Counted from the stretch's first letter, positions 1 to 10,467 are shown. The stretch: DNA of 23,296 bases from Saccoglossus kowalevskii (GCF_000003605.2 NW_003141328.1:126588-149883), one strand, 5' to 3'. The notes: generated by a model from the letters alone, not told the origin. Numbers and translations are program-made.

Positions 1-2
1 AC

Positions 3-119
3 TTTAGGTCATTTTTTATTAGCCAAGAAACGTTCCGAGCGCCTGTGCCGATAAAGCCTCCTACTCCTAGAAAATGGGCTCCTCCACATTCACAGCTACA
101 TGTACAACGTCGCGGCTAA
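3..119 (+). other. Open frame running in from the left edge (possible 3' end of an upstream gene)
   Basis: A frame open from the window edge ends at a TAA at 117-119 and encodes about 38 residues, proline- and basic-rich toward the end (APVPIKPPTPRKWAPPHSQ). The stretch is richer in G+C and CpG than the sequence after it, which is why it was noted. No splice acceptor can be judged because the edge is too close, and no clear AATAAA follows soon. It could be the last codons of a neighbouring plus-strand gene, or chance. Confidence 0.2.
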
Positions 120-689
120 CTATTATTACTTTAGTGATTTTGAACTAGCCGATCATGGTGTAATGTGGCTTAACTTGTGTCGTGGATCATGATGGTGAAA
201 GTACATCGAAGTCTAATATAAATATGTGCATTTCTGACACACAAAACGGAAAACACTCACCATAGTTTCCAAAAACACTTACTACGCCATATAAAAACAG
301 CCAAGAAACTATCGCACGTTGTACCACACACTGTAATAATGGCTACTGATTACATCAGCTTTATCCAAAAGACGTATGAGAAAGATAGTTTGATTGGGTA
401 GTTCTTGACAAACCTGTTCAACTACAGAATTCATATCCAATCAAAAATGGGTTAACGAAAAACTTTTCCAATAACACGAAGGGTCGTTACCGTCTTAATA
501 TTAATGTGGTATACACTCATTTATCTACAAAAAATTGAATTCATGTTGGGTTTATTCATTTAAAAAGGTTATCTATATTATTTTATTCACTACACTGTCA
601 TTTGCGATAACAATTTTTCTTTATTTTTCATATATTGTATGATGTCAACCGCCCCTCGTAGGCAGAGTGTCACATCAAAAATAGAATAG
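120..689. other. Upstream intergenic sequence, nothing recognised
   Basis: AT-rich sequence without a convincing open frame, RNA gene or repeat. It separates the left-edge open frame from the LRRC59 promoter area. Distal regulatory elements could be present but cannot be recognised by eye. Confidence 0.4.
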
Positions 690-826
690 TCCATAAAAGG
701 GAGGTCATAGTTCAATCAGCTGGTTGCGGAAACGGCAAACGACGGACACGTCGAAGTTTCTTTACAGGACCAACATACTGTACGTAAAATTATAAAATCT
801 TCTGTGAGAATCGCATTTCCGACGAC
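690..826 (+). promoter_or_regulatory. Presumed LRRC59 core promoter and 5' untranslated region
   Basis: A TATA-like CCATAAAAGG lies at 691-700. It is followed by a short CpG-bearing stretch (about 720-760) that stands out from the AT-rich surroundings. The LRRC59 start codon is at 827, with G at -3, a reasonable initiation context. If the TATA-like box is used, transcription would begin near 720-730 and the leader would be about 100 bases. The start site is inferred from position only. Confidence 0.35.
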
Positions 827-922
827 ATGCCTTCTAAAGAACAGTCTCTGAAGGAAAGACTGGATGGAAATGAGTTGGATTTGAGTATGAGCGGACTTCT
901 CAAAGTCCCCGTCAAAGAATTG
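827..922 (+). CDS. LRRC59: LRRC59 exon 1 (coding part)
   Basis: Encodes residues 1-32, from the ATG through DGNELDLS to VPVKEL. The donor GTGAGT follows at 923 and the exon ends in phase 0. The start was chosen because the family's conserved DGNELDLS lies only about a dozen residues downstream, as in vertebrates. Confidence 0.93.
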
Positions 923-3900
923 GTGAGTCAACTTTAATTCAAAATAATTATCAAAATTGTCGCAATCAAATAACAACTTGACGCGACTAATTAAAAAATG
1001 GAGTGGTTGCCCGGAATTCGTTGTTTTTGTTTTGTTTGTGTCTAATTTAATTGTTACTGAAATGTAAGTAAATATCTTGGTTGACTTGGACGCCCAACCA
1101 AAGGTCGTGCAAGGGTTATTTGATGTTACACTCATGTTGTGAAATCTGACGGTGAGATAACTAAATGTACTTCAGTATGTACTAGACAGTTATCTGATGT
1201 GCTCATAGTACACAATAATTCTCACTGTCGTTTCTTGTAAATACATAAAATGCATTGATCTCTCGAATGTAATTTGGAAAGTATTAAGCCTTGTCAATAA
1301 TAATTTGATTAACTCGCATTTTAGATTAGCTAACTGGATGCTTCTACCTGTTAATATTTACAAATGTAGATTCACAGTCAAACAAGAGGTTGGAGTGTGT
1401 GTTTTTTGTTTTGTTTTTTTTTTGCACTTCCCTCAATGCACAAGACAGATTGCTGATTAGATGATACTAGAATCAAAATTGTATTCATCCCACCAGTGAC
1501 GTGTGATCAGTCACAGTTGCTATGATTTGACAATGATTGAACTGCTATTTTAAGTTTACAAATGTTATTTTATGAAATGCTGAATTGTACAAGTTATGGA
1601 TATTGTGTTACGAAAATTATAGTTAGATATCACATACACTTTTGAAAAACCACACCCAAATTGTAACTCGATGTTCAATCAACAAAACTTTGAGTTCCGT
1701 GCAATATATATTTTTGTTTTAATCAAACATCAACGTTTAGTAACTCAAACTTTAATAAACAGTTAACCAAACTTTGAGTTATGAGCAAGACTTGTTTACT
1801 TTAAAATACTTTATTTTTGATTGGAATTGATTTTCGCTATTTTCGCTAAAGGGATGATTCATTGAAAAAACAAAAGTACAGTGAATGTACGTTTTTTTCC
1901 TATATTTTACATTCAACTCGTCAAAAATCAGTGAAAATAAATTCCATACTAAACAGCCAAAAAGTCTTTTCAGCAAAAATTAATTTCAGCAGTATTTTAC
2001 AGTATTCAATTCAGCATCCCTTGTTTTAATAACTTTAGCCATATACATGGATAATCCAAAATGAAAGTGGAGAGACTGATTAAACACCAAAAGTTCTATT
2101 GTTGTATTTCAAAACTTAAAAAGCCCTTTCAATTTTGAGTCACTTGACCAAAAAAATCAAAAATTACAAACTGAGTTATACTGATCTAAATTTGACCAGA
2201 TGATGTGATCACAAAATCCCCAAACTAACATGGATTTTAGAATATTAATACAAATGAGTCAAGTCTGTGAGTGTGCATAGAAATACCGTTAAGTTTGATT
2301 GAACTTTAGATCATTGTCTTGGTACAACACACTATAAAGCTTAGGTCTGAAGCAGCTATAAAATAGAGATACATGTATATAGTTTCTTATATTTCATAAC
2401 CATCTCAATAATAATTGTTCTGCGTACTTGTCTTTTAAACATTTGATCACAGTTGGCTGATGTGTGTATTATGTACTACATATCAGAAGGAGAAAGATGT
2501 GAAACCAGGCTTAGAAAACATTGTGATTACATAAAATTGTATCATATTTATATTATGCGAAGCTTTTATTGATATACAATGGTAGCAATGCATGTGAGAC
2601 TCTTCTAAAAATGCAAGACATTCGCACATTGGCCATTTTTGTTGATTTGAGCATAAACCTTAAAAATAGGTCTACGACAATAGAACAGAAAGTAAGTCAT
2701 TGACACCTAGTAGTAGTGAATTTGCATAAGAGATTACAAGTAATATGACATCAAAAGAATTGCCTCAGTTTATTATCCCTCTGCTATGGAGTCTATGGTT
2801 TCCTGACAGTCAATTGTTGAAGTTCTTTTATTGCATAAAAAGTAGAGTGCCATGCTGGAGGACATGCTATATATGTAAATATACACATGCACTCCACCTC
2901 CCTTCTCTACTTCATGACAATTTTTTGCTTAAAATTAAGAACAACTAATAAAAATATGTAGTAAATGTCAATAACTTGTTGATATTCTGTAAAATGACTA
3001 ATTTTCACTGGGTTTAAATTTCACTGATTTATCATTTCAGGAATATTCAGTGGGTTTTAAATTCACCGTTTTATCATTTTAGATAATGTGTTCTATGCTA
3101 AATTTTACATATTCACTGGGTTTTAATTTAGCATATTTTTCAGTCAGCGAAATAAGCAAAATTAAAACCCAGTGAATAATTAACCCTTGTAATTAATTAA
3201 CCCTTGTAATAATTAACCTTGACCATGAATTCTGTAGGATTTTATTGTCAATGTGGTTTAATAGTTGAATATAGTGCCCTCAACTGTCAACACTTGACAA
3301 AGAACAATTAATTTAATGCTTTTTACACTGCTTGTATTGTAATCATCATAGTTGCATCCTGAGCTCATTCCTGAAGTTGTTAAAGGCCCAGGTATACTAT
3401 AAATACACTCCTAAAACAATAGGGATTATTTCCCTGCTTGTCACACTGTAGTAAACAGCTCTAGCCAAGCTCCGATAAAAACGCGTTTTCTCGAACTTAC
3501 AGGCCAATTATGTCGTGCCAAAGTGGATGCATGTGACTATGAATATCATAGCAGTGACTGTGTGTAGTATTTATGACAATAAATAGTGTACGAGTTGAGA
3601 TTTTGGCGGATAAAAGTCAAAAACACGAACCGGGGAAGGGGACGCGCTACTAATCTTGACTAATTAACTACTACCAATCAAAATCACATGATGTTGGGCC
3701 GCTGAAACGGGATTCTCTTAATTATTGCGGCCTTGATTAGTTTTGAATCCTCAATATTTCCAGCATTTCTCCCATATTCTTACCATTAAGTGATTAATTT
3801 TACACATAATAGTACCAAGACTCCAATAAAGCTGTAGAAATGATCTCAGAGTGCAGTTTTAATATTAAATAGTGCATGTAAATTTTCAGGCATCCATAAG

Positions 3901-6900
3901 CCATGCCCGATATTTCAAGTAGATGAAATCTATAAATCCTCTACTGCTCAATACACATCAAGTTCTAAGCATCTTTTATCATATGATGCTATTAAAATAA
4001 TCAGAAGAAAACCATGCATAGAAGGAAATAGACTTTGTAAAAACTGCAAAGAAAAAGTAGTTGACAATGAAAATCATTATTTAAAGAATGTGATATCAAA
4101 TCAAAACAAAACAGGAAGAGAGAAGACTGAACAACTTTATAAAGATATGCAATTGTAATACTACATTGGCCATTTATTTAACAAATACAATATACAGAAT
4201 TATATAAATTAGAAACAAGGGGGTTACATTTCTGTAATAGTAATTTTCCTTTTAATGGTGACGCAAAATGCATTGTTTGTTTTTGTCTGTGTAACATATT
4301 TATATTTTATTTTTACTATACGTTCATCTAAGGTGTCACTTGTGGAGTGATAAAGTTATTATAATTCAGTTTCATTTTCCTGACTAAGGTTGTGATTAAT
4401 TAATTAATTAACTTTTAAGTGGTGAAGTCAATGTACATTGGGCTGACAAGCTGAGGTTTAATACCATTTGCATTTTTGTTCTATTAAAAGCACATCTGTA
4501 ATTGAAATGCCTATGAACCAACACATTGCATTTTATTGTATGCTGATCTATTAAAATATGATATAGGCGACATAAAAATTATAATAATCCACAGCACATG
4601 TCACTGGGGATTTTCTGAATTACTTGTTTTGTCACATTTTTGTAATACCTTGTAACATTTGAATATTTATTTGCAGGCTGCACTCCCAAAAGCGACCAGA
4701 TTAGATTTATCCTGTAATCAGCTCACCTATTTGCCTGTAAGTACCTGTCAATATTTATACAATACACAATATGATTTTAGCTATTTTGAATAGTTACTTA
4801 CGATCGCTGAATGTCAAAAAACAGTATATGCTCAGTTTTTCAATTTTTCCTTCTACCAAAATGTTAGGTTCTGGATGAAGATTTATTTTATGGCTTTTAA
4901 CTATGACTGACTATCATGATCTTGCATATTGTGCTCAAGATGCAAACCAAACATCTGCCACAAAAATCCAATGATTTGATTTTAAACTTGAATTTCTTTT
5001 TCTGTAGCTCAATGTCTAATTGCCAATCTTTCAGAGGGTAATTATCAAATGCCTATAGCACATTATTACCATAAGCATGGAATTACTTCTTAAAATTCTT
5101 TAATGTTTGTTGAATCCCACATTTTAATGCTACTGCAACACACTGAATTTCACACGTAACGCAGGATGTCACAGTGAACACAAAATTGTCTATTACAACT
5201 GTGAACTAGAATAATGTCTGAATTTATGCAAAAACCATTTTTAATTTTAGTGAAGAAATTTTGGCAGCCGCTGTCGTGATCTAGCCATATTTATATATAT
5301 AATATATCCATGAATTTTTTTATTTATGTGCTCTTCAGTTGTGAATGTGCTTCTAATAGGCTGACACTTCTTCTTTGACTTCTAAATTTGGATGTTTAAA
5401 ATTTGACTGATTGTCATATCCTTCATCTGACTGGGCTTTTGCTAACCCTTCACCAGTCGCCAATCGTGAACTATGTTATGAAATTTAATTACAACAAATG
5501 ATTGTAAAGACCACATGATTACAACTGTGAAAAGTGACAGCATGTAAGGCACCAGTTTAGTCAAATTAACCTGTATATAAAGACCACCTATCTAATGTGA
5601 CCAGTGACAGCATGTTTGGTCAAATCAACCTGTATATAAAGAACACCTGTCTAATGTGAACACTGACAGCATGTTTGGCACCAGTTTGATCAAATCAACC
5701 TGTATATAAAGACCACCTGTCTAATGTGAACAGTGACAGCATGTTAGGCACCAGTTTGATCAAATCAACCTGTATATAAAGACCACCTCTCTAATGTGAA
5801 CAGTGACAGCATGTTAGGCACCAGTTTGGTCAAATCAACCTGTATATAAAGACCACCTGTCTAATGTGAACAGTGACAGCATGTTAGGCACCAGTTTGAT
5901 CAAATCAACCTGTATATAAAGACCACCTGTCTAATGTGAACACTGACAGCATGTTTGGCACCAGTTTGATCAAATCAACCTGTATATAAAGACCACCTGT
6001 CTAATGTGAACAGTGACAGCATGTTAGGCACCAGTTTGATCAAATCAACCTGTATATAAAGACCACCTCTCTAATGTGACCAGTTATCTCCACCTTTAGT
6101 ACTGGTTATAAAACCAAAATGATCGCAGGATTAGTGTTTTAAACTTGTCTCCACACTGACATTTTAATTTAAACAAGACAAGCAAGTGTATAGTTATTTA
6201 TTGTTCAAATATCTATTGACTAATTGTTGGAAATTCTTATCATATAATTTTTGCTCACAAAATAATTAAATAACTTCTGTATAAACACTACCTGTCCATG
6301 AAGGATATTTAGCATATTGTATTTACTTACATGAATATAAAAATTATCTCACCTTGATCTTATCTGTCTAAACAGGCTGGTAATCAGTGAATAAAAACAA
6401 TACTGTGCCCGGTCTTGTGTCCTGTATTATTTTGGACAATAAACAAAATATCTATCCTGTAATCACTTTCATTGTAATTTCCCTTTCATTTTCAGGATGC
6501 ATTTGGTACATTAACACACCTTGTGAAAATAGATTTAAGTAAGAATGCTGTATCTGATCTACCACCCAGTATAGGAGGTCTGGTTAAATTACAGTATCTG
6601 GATCTTCTTGGAAATCAGTTGCAATCCCTTCCAGTTAGCTTTGCCAATTTAAGGAGTTTAAAATGGCTTGATTTAAAGAGCAATCCATTGAGTATAGAGC
6701 TACAGAAAGTTGCTGGAGATTGCTTAGATGACAGGCAATGCAAAGAATGTGCTAAACAGGTAAGGGAAGATTACCCAGTGTCAGTTATTATTATACTTTA
6801 TTTCAGACTCAGACATCGGAAACAGCATTATTTATAAAGAAGGCGTCTATAATTACGCCAAAAACTTGACCTTAGAAATAAGTCACTGTTTATACAATTA

Positions 6901-9900
6901 TCAATTATACTATTTTCACTCTGAAACAATCGCTGTTTAAAATTGTATAAAGATTTTCTATGAAGTGTTGAAAAATTGAAAATATTTCTTCTGACATAAT
7001 TACCGCTTGCACTGCTCGACCTCTCTAATTTAAAAACCAACCGAAGTACACCAACACCGAAGTGTTGTATGCTTTATGCAGAGCATGCAACTGCTTGTCA
7101 GTGTAATTCCTCCATACATTTAAGCAATAGTTACTATATAAAAATGAGCAAAAAAAAAAGAGTACATTTCACATGTTCCGAGCACTTCCCAAAATTCCTC
7201 AAAATAAGATTTGACCTGAGAATATACATTATTCATTAGCTCTGGCTACCATCTGTTTTACTTATTCATGAATTCTACACATGCTTACAGAGATGCATGT
7301 ATATGAACATTACATTGACTAACAAAGTCATCATAGAGGGCATACTATTGTGTATGTCTGTATTAAAAATCTTCTGTACTACCGCCTTGATTTTACAGGT
7401 GACAAGTTATATGAGGGCAGTGCAATCAGAACTTGAAAGACAAAAACAGAAACGATTGAATGAAGAAAAGGGTCAGTATAGCTTGGATACGAGTAAATTA
7501 ATTGTTAGATATTTATTGGTGTTTTAGTCAAAAGTCTGCTCTAAACTAGTCAATAGTTACTTGTGTTACAGTTTCTATGTTTTTCATATACAAAAAAAAA
7601 AGGCATAAAAGTGGTATGGCTCTAGAAGTCATTGTATCATTGCTTGCACGGAAAGATTGAAATAAAACGACTTGCATGTAATTTCCCCGTAGCAAGAGAA
7701 GCTGCAAAGGCAGCTGAACAAGATAGACAGCGAGAAATGAAAAAGAAACAGAAACAAGCAGAGAAGGAAAGAAAAAGAAGAGAATATGAAGCCAAACAAG
7801 CTGCCAAAAGACAAGAGCAATTGTTATTAGCTGAGCAGGAGAGGATAGTCAAGGAAGGTCTGTATAAAGTCGGGCATTCCAAACTCTCTGGAATGTTGCA
7901 TCTTTCCCATTTTCTAACAATAAATTCTCAGTTGTGTGATTATTATGTGTAAAGCTCAAAGTGTCAGTCATTGTGCCACATTATGTTCAATATGAGGTCT
8001 CATGCCACATGTATAATATATACAAAAAAACATTGATAACTATCAATTTGGCAGAAAGTTCCCAGAATTCCCATTCCCAGAATGGATTTTATGGAGAAAA
8101 TTAGTAGCAAGTTAAACAAAATACAAAGCAATGAGAATGGGGCATGCAAGGCAGAAAAATCTAATGAGGTTATTATGAGGATACCTCAAAGTATGCACAA
8201 AGACACTGTAGCGGGAGTATCGACTGATATGCGGCGGAGGTCAATGTGAGGGCATACTGTCTGAGTGCATACTTTGAGGTATCCTCGTAATAACCTTATT
8301 ATACATCTTTTCCTTCAAAGGATACATCATGGGAATGCCGAAATCCAAAATGTTTAGAACAGAATCAGCAAACTTCTTTGTGTGGAGTCTGGTCAAACCC
8401 TGGTGGCAGCCATGTTTGTTTTTAGTATTAGAGGATGCTTACACGCTTAATCATTCCATATTTGGAATTCTCATTTCCTTATATTTATTATTATTATTAT
8501 TTTATTTCCATTTCTCTAAAGAAATATACCCCACTAACCTGGGAGAACAGGTTACAATGCGAAAGTTACAGGCGTGACTTTAATCGCCTCAATAATATAA
8601 AGTATTATATATATATACACATACACACACATATACAACTCATCTATTGGAGAACTCACACTAACAAATGATATCTAATCTGAAAAGCTGTGTATACAAC
8701 TCCTGCAATACTTTGGATGATTTCATGGTTATCCTGAGAAAAAATATATGTAAGTTTACGGATAGGCGAAAGGAACTCGAATTGTGGTTCAATGCGGTTA
8801 TTTCGATCAAAAAGCGGTTTTCCAATATGGTTATATGCTGGACAAACTACCAGAAAATGAGTTTCATCTTCAACAGCATCTATACATATTTGGCAGGTTC
8901 TATTTTCCACTGGAGTTCCATAATATCTACCGGTCTCAATGTGTAACTTATGATTAGAGCACCGGAGTTTAGTTAAAGCTTGTCTGTACAGGGGAACACG
9001 AACGATATCCAAATAATTCTCGTAAAAAATATTTGTTTTAAATTGGCGAAATGTTCGTAACTTTTACTGTTTGGGGATCTACGAACATTGTCAAATAAAG
9101 CATCTTTCCAACTTTTGAAATAAAAATCTCTCTTTCTTTCCAAATAACAACATTGTTTCATCGGTAATTTGGGAGATAAACCTATTCTCCCAAACAGTAT
9201 GCATATTGTGTTTAATTAATAATTTCTTAATAGCTAAAGCAAAACATGGTTTTCCTATCTGTGCCATTTTTTCAGACTATCTATAGGCTTTGTAAACGAG
9301 TCGATTAGATGACATTTTCAGAATACGTTTCCAATATTTAATACGGATTAGATTTCTGCCAATACTAAGTGGATATCGTCCGAGTTCACCTATAACTGCA
9401 CTTATATGGTAGGATGAAAATACCCCATAAAATACCGCCAGATTACGGCACGCTGTAACTTATGCCGTTACGGTGACAGATGTATAATAATAAGAGTAAT
9501 GAAAAAGTTGGGAGGTGAAAACACTTGTTCAATGAAACAAATGACTGAGCATGTATGGAAAATATACACAGTAATTACATCATGAATGCCGGACATTATT
9601 GAAACAACATGAAAATCATGACAACACTTACATTGTAATGAATGTCTTTTTCTTTCATTATCCACAGAAATTAAAAAGCAAAATAGTTCACAACCTGTGA
9701 AATCAAAGCCAGACTCTTCAGGTATGTACCAAATTCAGTCTGCACTGGTGATACAGTTTTAGGTTTGATTTTCTATTCTAAGTCGGACCTTCATGGGGCA
9801 TCACAACCAGAATTTACAAAACAACTTCCAGCATAATGAAAATGAACAGAATGATTTTTTACCTCTGCTGCTTACTTAGCTGATCGACCAAAGCTGTTCA

Positions 9901-10467
9901 TATTACTGTCTATCATTGTCAACTTTACATTTTGACACTTTATACTTGGTATATATGTACTTTGATACTTCGTATATATGTACCTTGGGTGGAACTTTCA
10001 GATCTGTTTATTTCATGAAGATATCTTCAAGTCTTCATATTTTTGACTTCTTTAAAATGGCTAGCCCCATTGCTATCGATCAAAGTTGCTAATTTCAGAT
10101 CATAAAATATTGAGTGCCCTCCACATGGTCACATTTTGCTCATCTGGGTGTTACACATTACATTAAAGCAAATACAGTACCAAAAAAAGCTGGCGATCTA
10201 ATCAGAAATTTGTATTGGGCAATTACCTTAACCCAGTGGTTCATTTGTCAACAAATACTTGTGGCATTATGACATTGAATTATTTTGATTTTTTTTTTAG
10301 TGACGCCATTGTCTGTGATGTTCTTGTTTACTATAGTGGTTGCTATAGGATCCATCATCTTTGGTGTTTGTTTCTACTGTCAGAACCATGGTAACAACCC
10401 AGCTTGCCAAGATATTTTTCATCGAATTCAACAAGTTACAGGAACAATTCGTAGTTTATTCCAATAA
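827..10467 (+). CDS. LRRC59: LRRC59: leucine-rich repeat ER membrane protein (complete, seven exons)
   Basis: Join 827-922, 4677-4736, 6496-6759, 7399-7471, 7693-7857, 9668-9721 and 10301-10467. The total is 879 bases, giving 292 residues plus TAA, close to the roughly 307 of human LRRC59. All introns are GT-AG and phases agree throughout. The N-terminus has the family signature DGNELDLS. Leucine-rich repeats follow (about 15-115), with [25 protein letters not shown] and [10 protein letters not shown], then the conserved [18 protein letters not shown]. Residues 141-220 are Lys/Glu/Arg/Gln-rich and probably helical. A single membrane span lies at about 241-263, followed by a short tail. In vertebrates LRRC59 (ribosome-binding p34) sits in the ER membrane with its repeats in the cytosol; it binds ribosomes and supports nuclear import of cargoes such as FGF1. 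The family assignment is firm; those functions are carried over from vertebrates. Confidence 0.96.
1797..2004. mobile_element. Foldback (MITE-like) element, family A copy 1
   Basis: Left end about 1797-1838 and right end about 1971-2004 are imperfect inverted repeats, reading TACT...AATACTTTATTTTT inward and ...AGTATTTTACAGTA outward. A second, better-kept copy lies at 20392-20607 in the opposite orientation. The two share most internal sequence, including the GATGAGTTGAATGT-like core. The 65-codon open frame across this copy is a by-product: the other copy encodes a similar chance peptide. No transposase is present, so it would be non-autonomous. Confidence 0.7.
2984..3178. repeat. Interspersed repeat with 67-base near-palindrome
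   Basis: Several variants of TTCACTGGGTTTTAAATT occur from 2984. The last forms a hairpin: ATTCACTGGGTTTTAAT at 3111-3127 is matched exactly by its reverse complement at 3161-3177, and the pairing continues imperfectly inward. A related copy on the minus strand covers about 16990-17098. The CTGTAAAAT start resembles the ends of the other foldback elements here, suggesting a related non-autonomous family. Confidence 0.55.
3371..3740. other. G+C- and CpG-richer block in LRRC59 intron 1, unidentified
   Basis: This block contrasts with the AT-rich intron. It holds several CpG sites, including ACGCGTTTTCTCG near 3481 and ACCGGGGAAGGGGACGCG near 3629. No open frame or RNA gene was recognised. It may be a transposable-element fragment or an internal regulatory island. 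Confidence 0.3.
3892..4158 (+). other. Unidentified 88-codon open frame with a CxxC-type cluster
   Basis: The frame has no ATG at its start but is directly preceded by an acceptor-like AATTTTCAG (ending 3889). It runs to TAA at 4156-4158. A short cysteine cluster, [16 protein letters not shown], and basic stretches look more protein-like than neighbouring frames. It is not part of LRRC59: exons 1 and 2 join to give the expected family sequence without it. It could be a transposon-derived fragment or a cryptic or alternative exon. No family was recognised. Confidence 0.3.
4677..4736 (+). CDS. LRRC59: LRRC59 exon 2
   Basis: Twenty codons, phase 0 at both ends, giving [20 protein letters not shown], the first well-formed leucine-rich repeat and very close to the vertebrate sequence. 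Acceptor TTTGCAG, donor GTAAGT. Confidence 0.95.
4737..6495 (+). other. LRRC59 intron 2
   Basis: A 1759-base intron. The 70-bp minisatellite at 5541-6083 fills about a third of it. In 4737-5540 and 6084-6495 only AT-rich sequence was seen, with no open frame or repeat worth naming. Confidence 0.85.
5541..6083. repeat. 70-bp tandem repeat (minisatellite), about eight units
   Basis: Unit starts (CATGT) fall at 5541, 5611, 5670, 5740, 5810, 5880, 5950 and 6020. The second unit is shortened to 59 bases. Each full unit carries GTATATAAAGACCACCT and most carry the palindrome TTTGATCAAA. Variants recur in order: units 5670 and 5740 match 5950 and 6020 in their distinguishing bases, suggesting a 280-bp block duplication. 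Confidence 0.95.
6496..6759 (+). CDS. LRRC59: LRRC59 exon 3
   Basis: Eighty-eight codons, residues 53-140. It encodes the core leucine-rich repeats ([34 protein letters not shown]) and the conserved [15 protein letters not shown] segment that caps them. Acceptor TTTTCAG, donor GTAAGG. An internal ATG at 6523 is not the start, because the sequence upstream of it in the exon is family-conserved (THLV). Confidence 0.96.
6760..7398 (+). other. LRRC59 intron 3
   Basis: A 639-base intron ending in TTTTACAG. Nothing recognised inside: the short minus-strand open frame at 6828-7040 has no supporting features. Confidence 0.8.
7399..7471 (+). CDS. LRRC59: LRRC59 exon 4
   Basis: Seventy-three bases ending in phase 1 before donor GTCAGT. 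It encodes [19 protein letters not shown] and on to NEEK, the beginning of the charged helical linker. This matches the vertebrate pattern of Met-x-Ala-Val-Gln followed by Glu/Arg-rich sequence. Confidence 0.92.
7693..7857 (+). CDS. LRRC59: LRRC59 exon 5
   Basis: A 165-base exon entering and leaving in phase 1 (acceptor CCCCGTAG, donor GTCTGT). It encodes the Lys/Glu/Arg/Gln-rich linker, including [19 protein letters not shown], which aligns with the vertebrate KERRRKEYDALKAAKREQE region. Antisense open frames over it come only from its composition. Confidence 0.94.
8163..8300. mobile_element. 138-bp foldback element with 36-bp inverted ends
   Basis: Bases 8163-8198 and 8265-8300 are reverse complements with only two mismatches. 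The arms read inward AATGAGGTTATTATGAGG then ATACCTCAAAGTATGCAC. The 66-base centre is G+C-richer and pairs only partly. Neither target duplications nor a transposase were seen. The structure fits a miniature inverted-repeat transposable element or a snapback palindrome. Confidence 0.75.
8590..9412 (-). pseudogene. Non-LTR retrotransposon ORF2 3' fragment, decayed
   Basis: Read on the minus strand, 9412 down to 8656 encodes the C-terminal region downstream of a LINE reverse transcriptase. It contains [11 protein letters not shown], later VWENRF, then [19 protein letters not shown] zinc-binding-type cluster follows (RTCQIC, then [10 protein letters not shown]) before a TGA at 8656-8658. An in-frame TAG at 9277-9279 and a frameshift near the T-run at 9024-9029 break it. 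Below 8656 a TA/CA-rich tail resembles a LINE 3' end. The endonuclease and reverse transcriptase parts are absent, so this is a 5'-truncated dead copy. The clade was not determined. Confidence 0.82.
9668..9721 (+). CDS. LRRC59: LRRC59 exon 6
   Basis: A 54-base exon, phase 1 to phase 1, encoding [17 protein letters not shown] between two split codons. This is the variable Ser/Lys/Pro spacer before the membrane segment. Acceptor CCACAG, donor GTATGT. Support comes from frame and position rather than conservation. Confidence 0.85.
9722..10300 (+). other. LRRC59 intron 6
   Basis: A 579-base intron ending in a long T-run and TTTAG. About 9930-10075 is a partial, diverged copy of a repeat seen again at 12185-12520 (shared pieces include GATATCTT after a CAGAT(C/T)TGTT(C/T)ATTT motif). 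Nothing else recognised. Confidence 0.75.
10301..10467 (+). CDS. LRRC59: LRRC59 exon 7 (membrane anchor and stop)
   Basis: Completes a split Val codon, then encodes the hydrophobic segment [19 protein letters not shown] and a short C-terminal tail ending in RSLFQ, with TAA at 10465-10467. The single span near the C-terminus matches the topology of LRRC59: cytosolic repeats and a short lumenal tail. Confidence 0.94.

Larger units (their letters stand above)
923..4676 (+). other. LRRC59 intron 1
   Basis: A 3754-base intron with donor GTGAGT and acceptor TATTTGCAG. It contains a 208-bp foldback element (1797-2004), a palindrome-bearing repeat (2984-3178), a G+C-richer block (3371-3740) and an unexplained open frame (3892-4158). 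The remaining stretches (923-1796, 2005-2983, 4159-4676) are AT-rich with nothing recognised. The 67-codon open frame at 2745-2948 looks like chance. Confidence 0.9.
7858..9667 (+). other. LRRC59 intron 5
   Basis: An 1810-base intron. It holds the foldback element at 8163-8300, a short AT/CA microsatellite near 8606-8637 and a retrotransposon fragment at 8590-9412. The rest (7858-8162, 8301-8589, 9413-9667) shows nothing recognised. Acceptor TATCCACAG. Confidence 0.85.

Noticed and set aside
716..1135. Minus-strand 139-codon open frame across LRRC59 exon 1
   Set aside because: It overlaps the LRRC59 start exon and its donor site, where the plus strand gives clear family sequence. No features support the minus-strand product.
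7629..7882. Minus-strand open frames over LRRC59 exon 5, Phe/Leu/Ser-rich and membrane-like
   Set aside because: Antisense of a Lys/Glu-rich coding exon always reads Phe/Leu/Ser-rich; the plus strand is the conserved one.
8329..8671. Plus-strand overlapping open frames of 78-82 codons
   Set aside because: They lie across intron and microsatellite sequence with no family resemblance; the nearby coding signal is the minus-strand LINE fragment.
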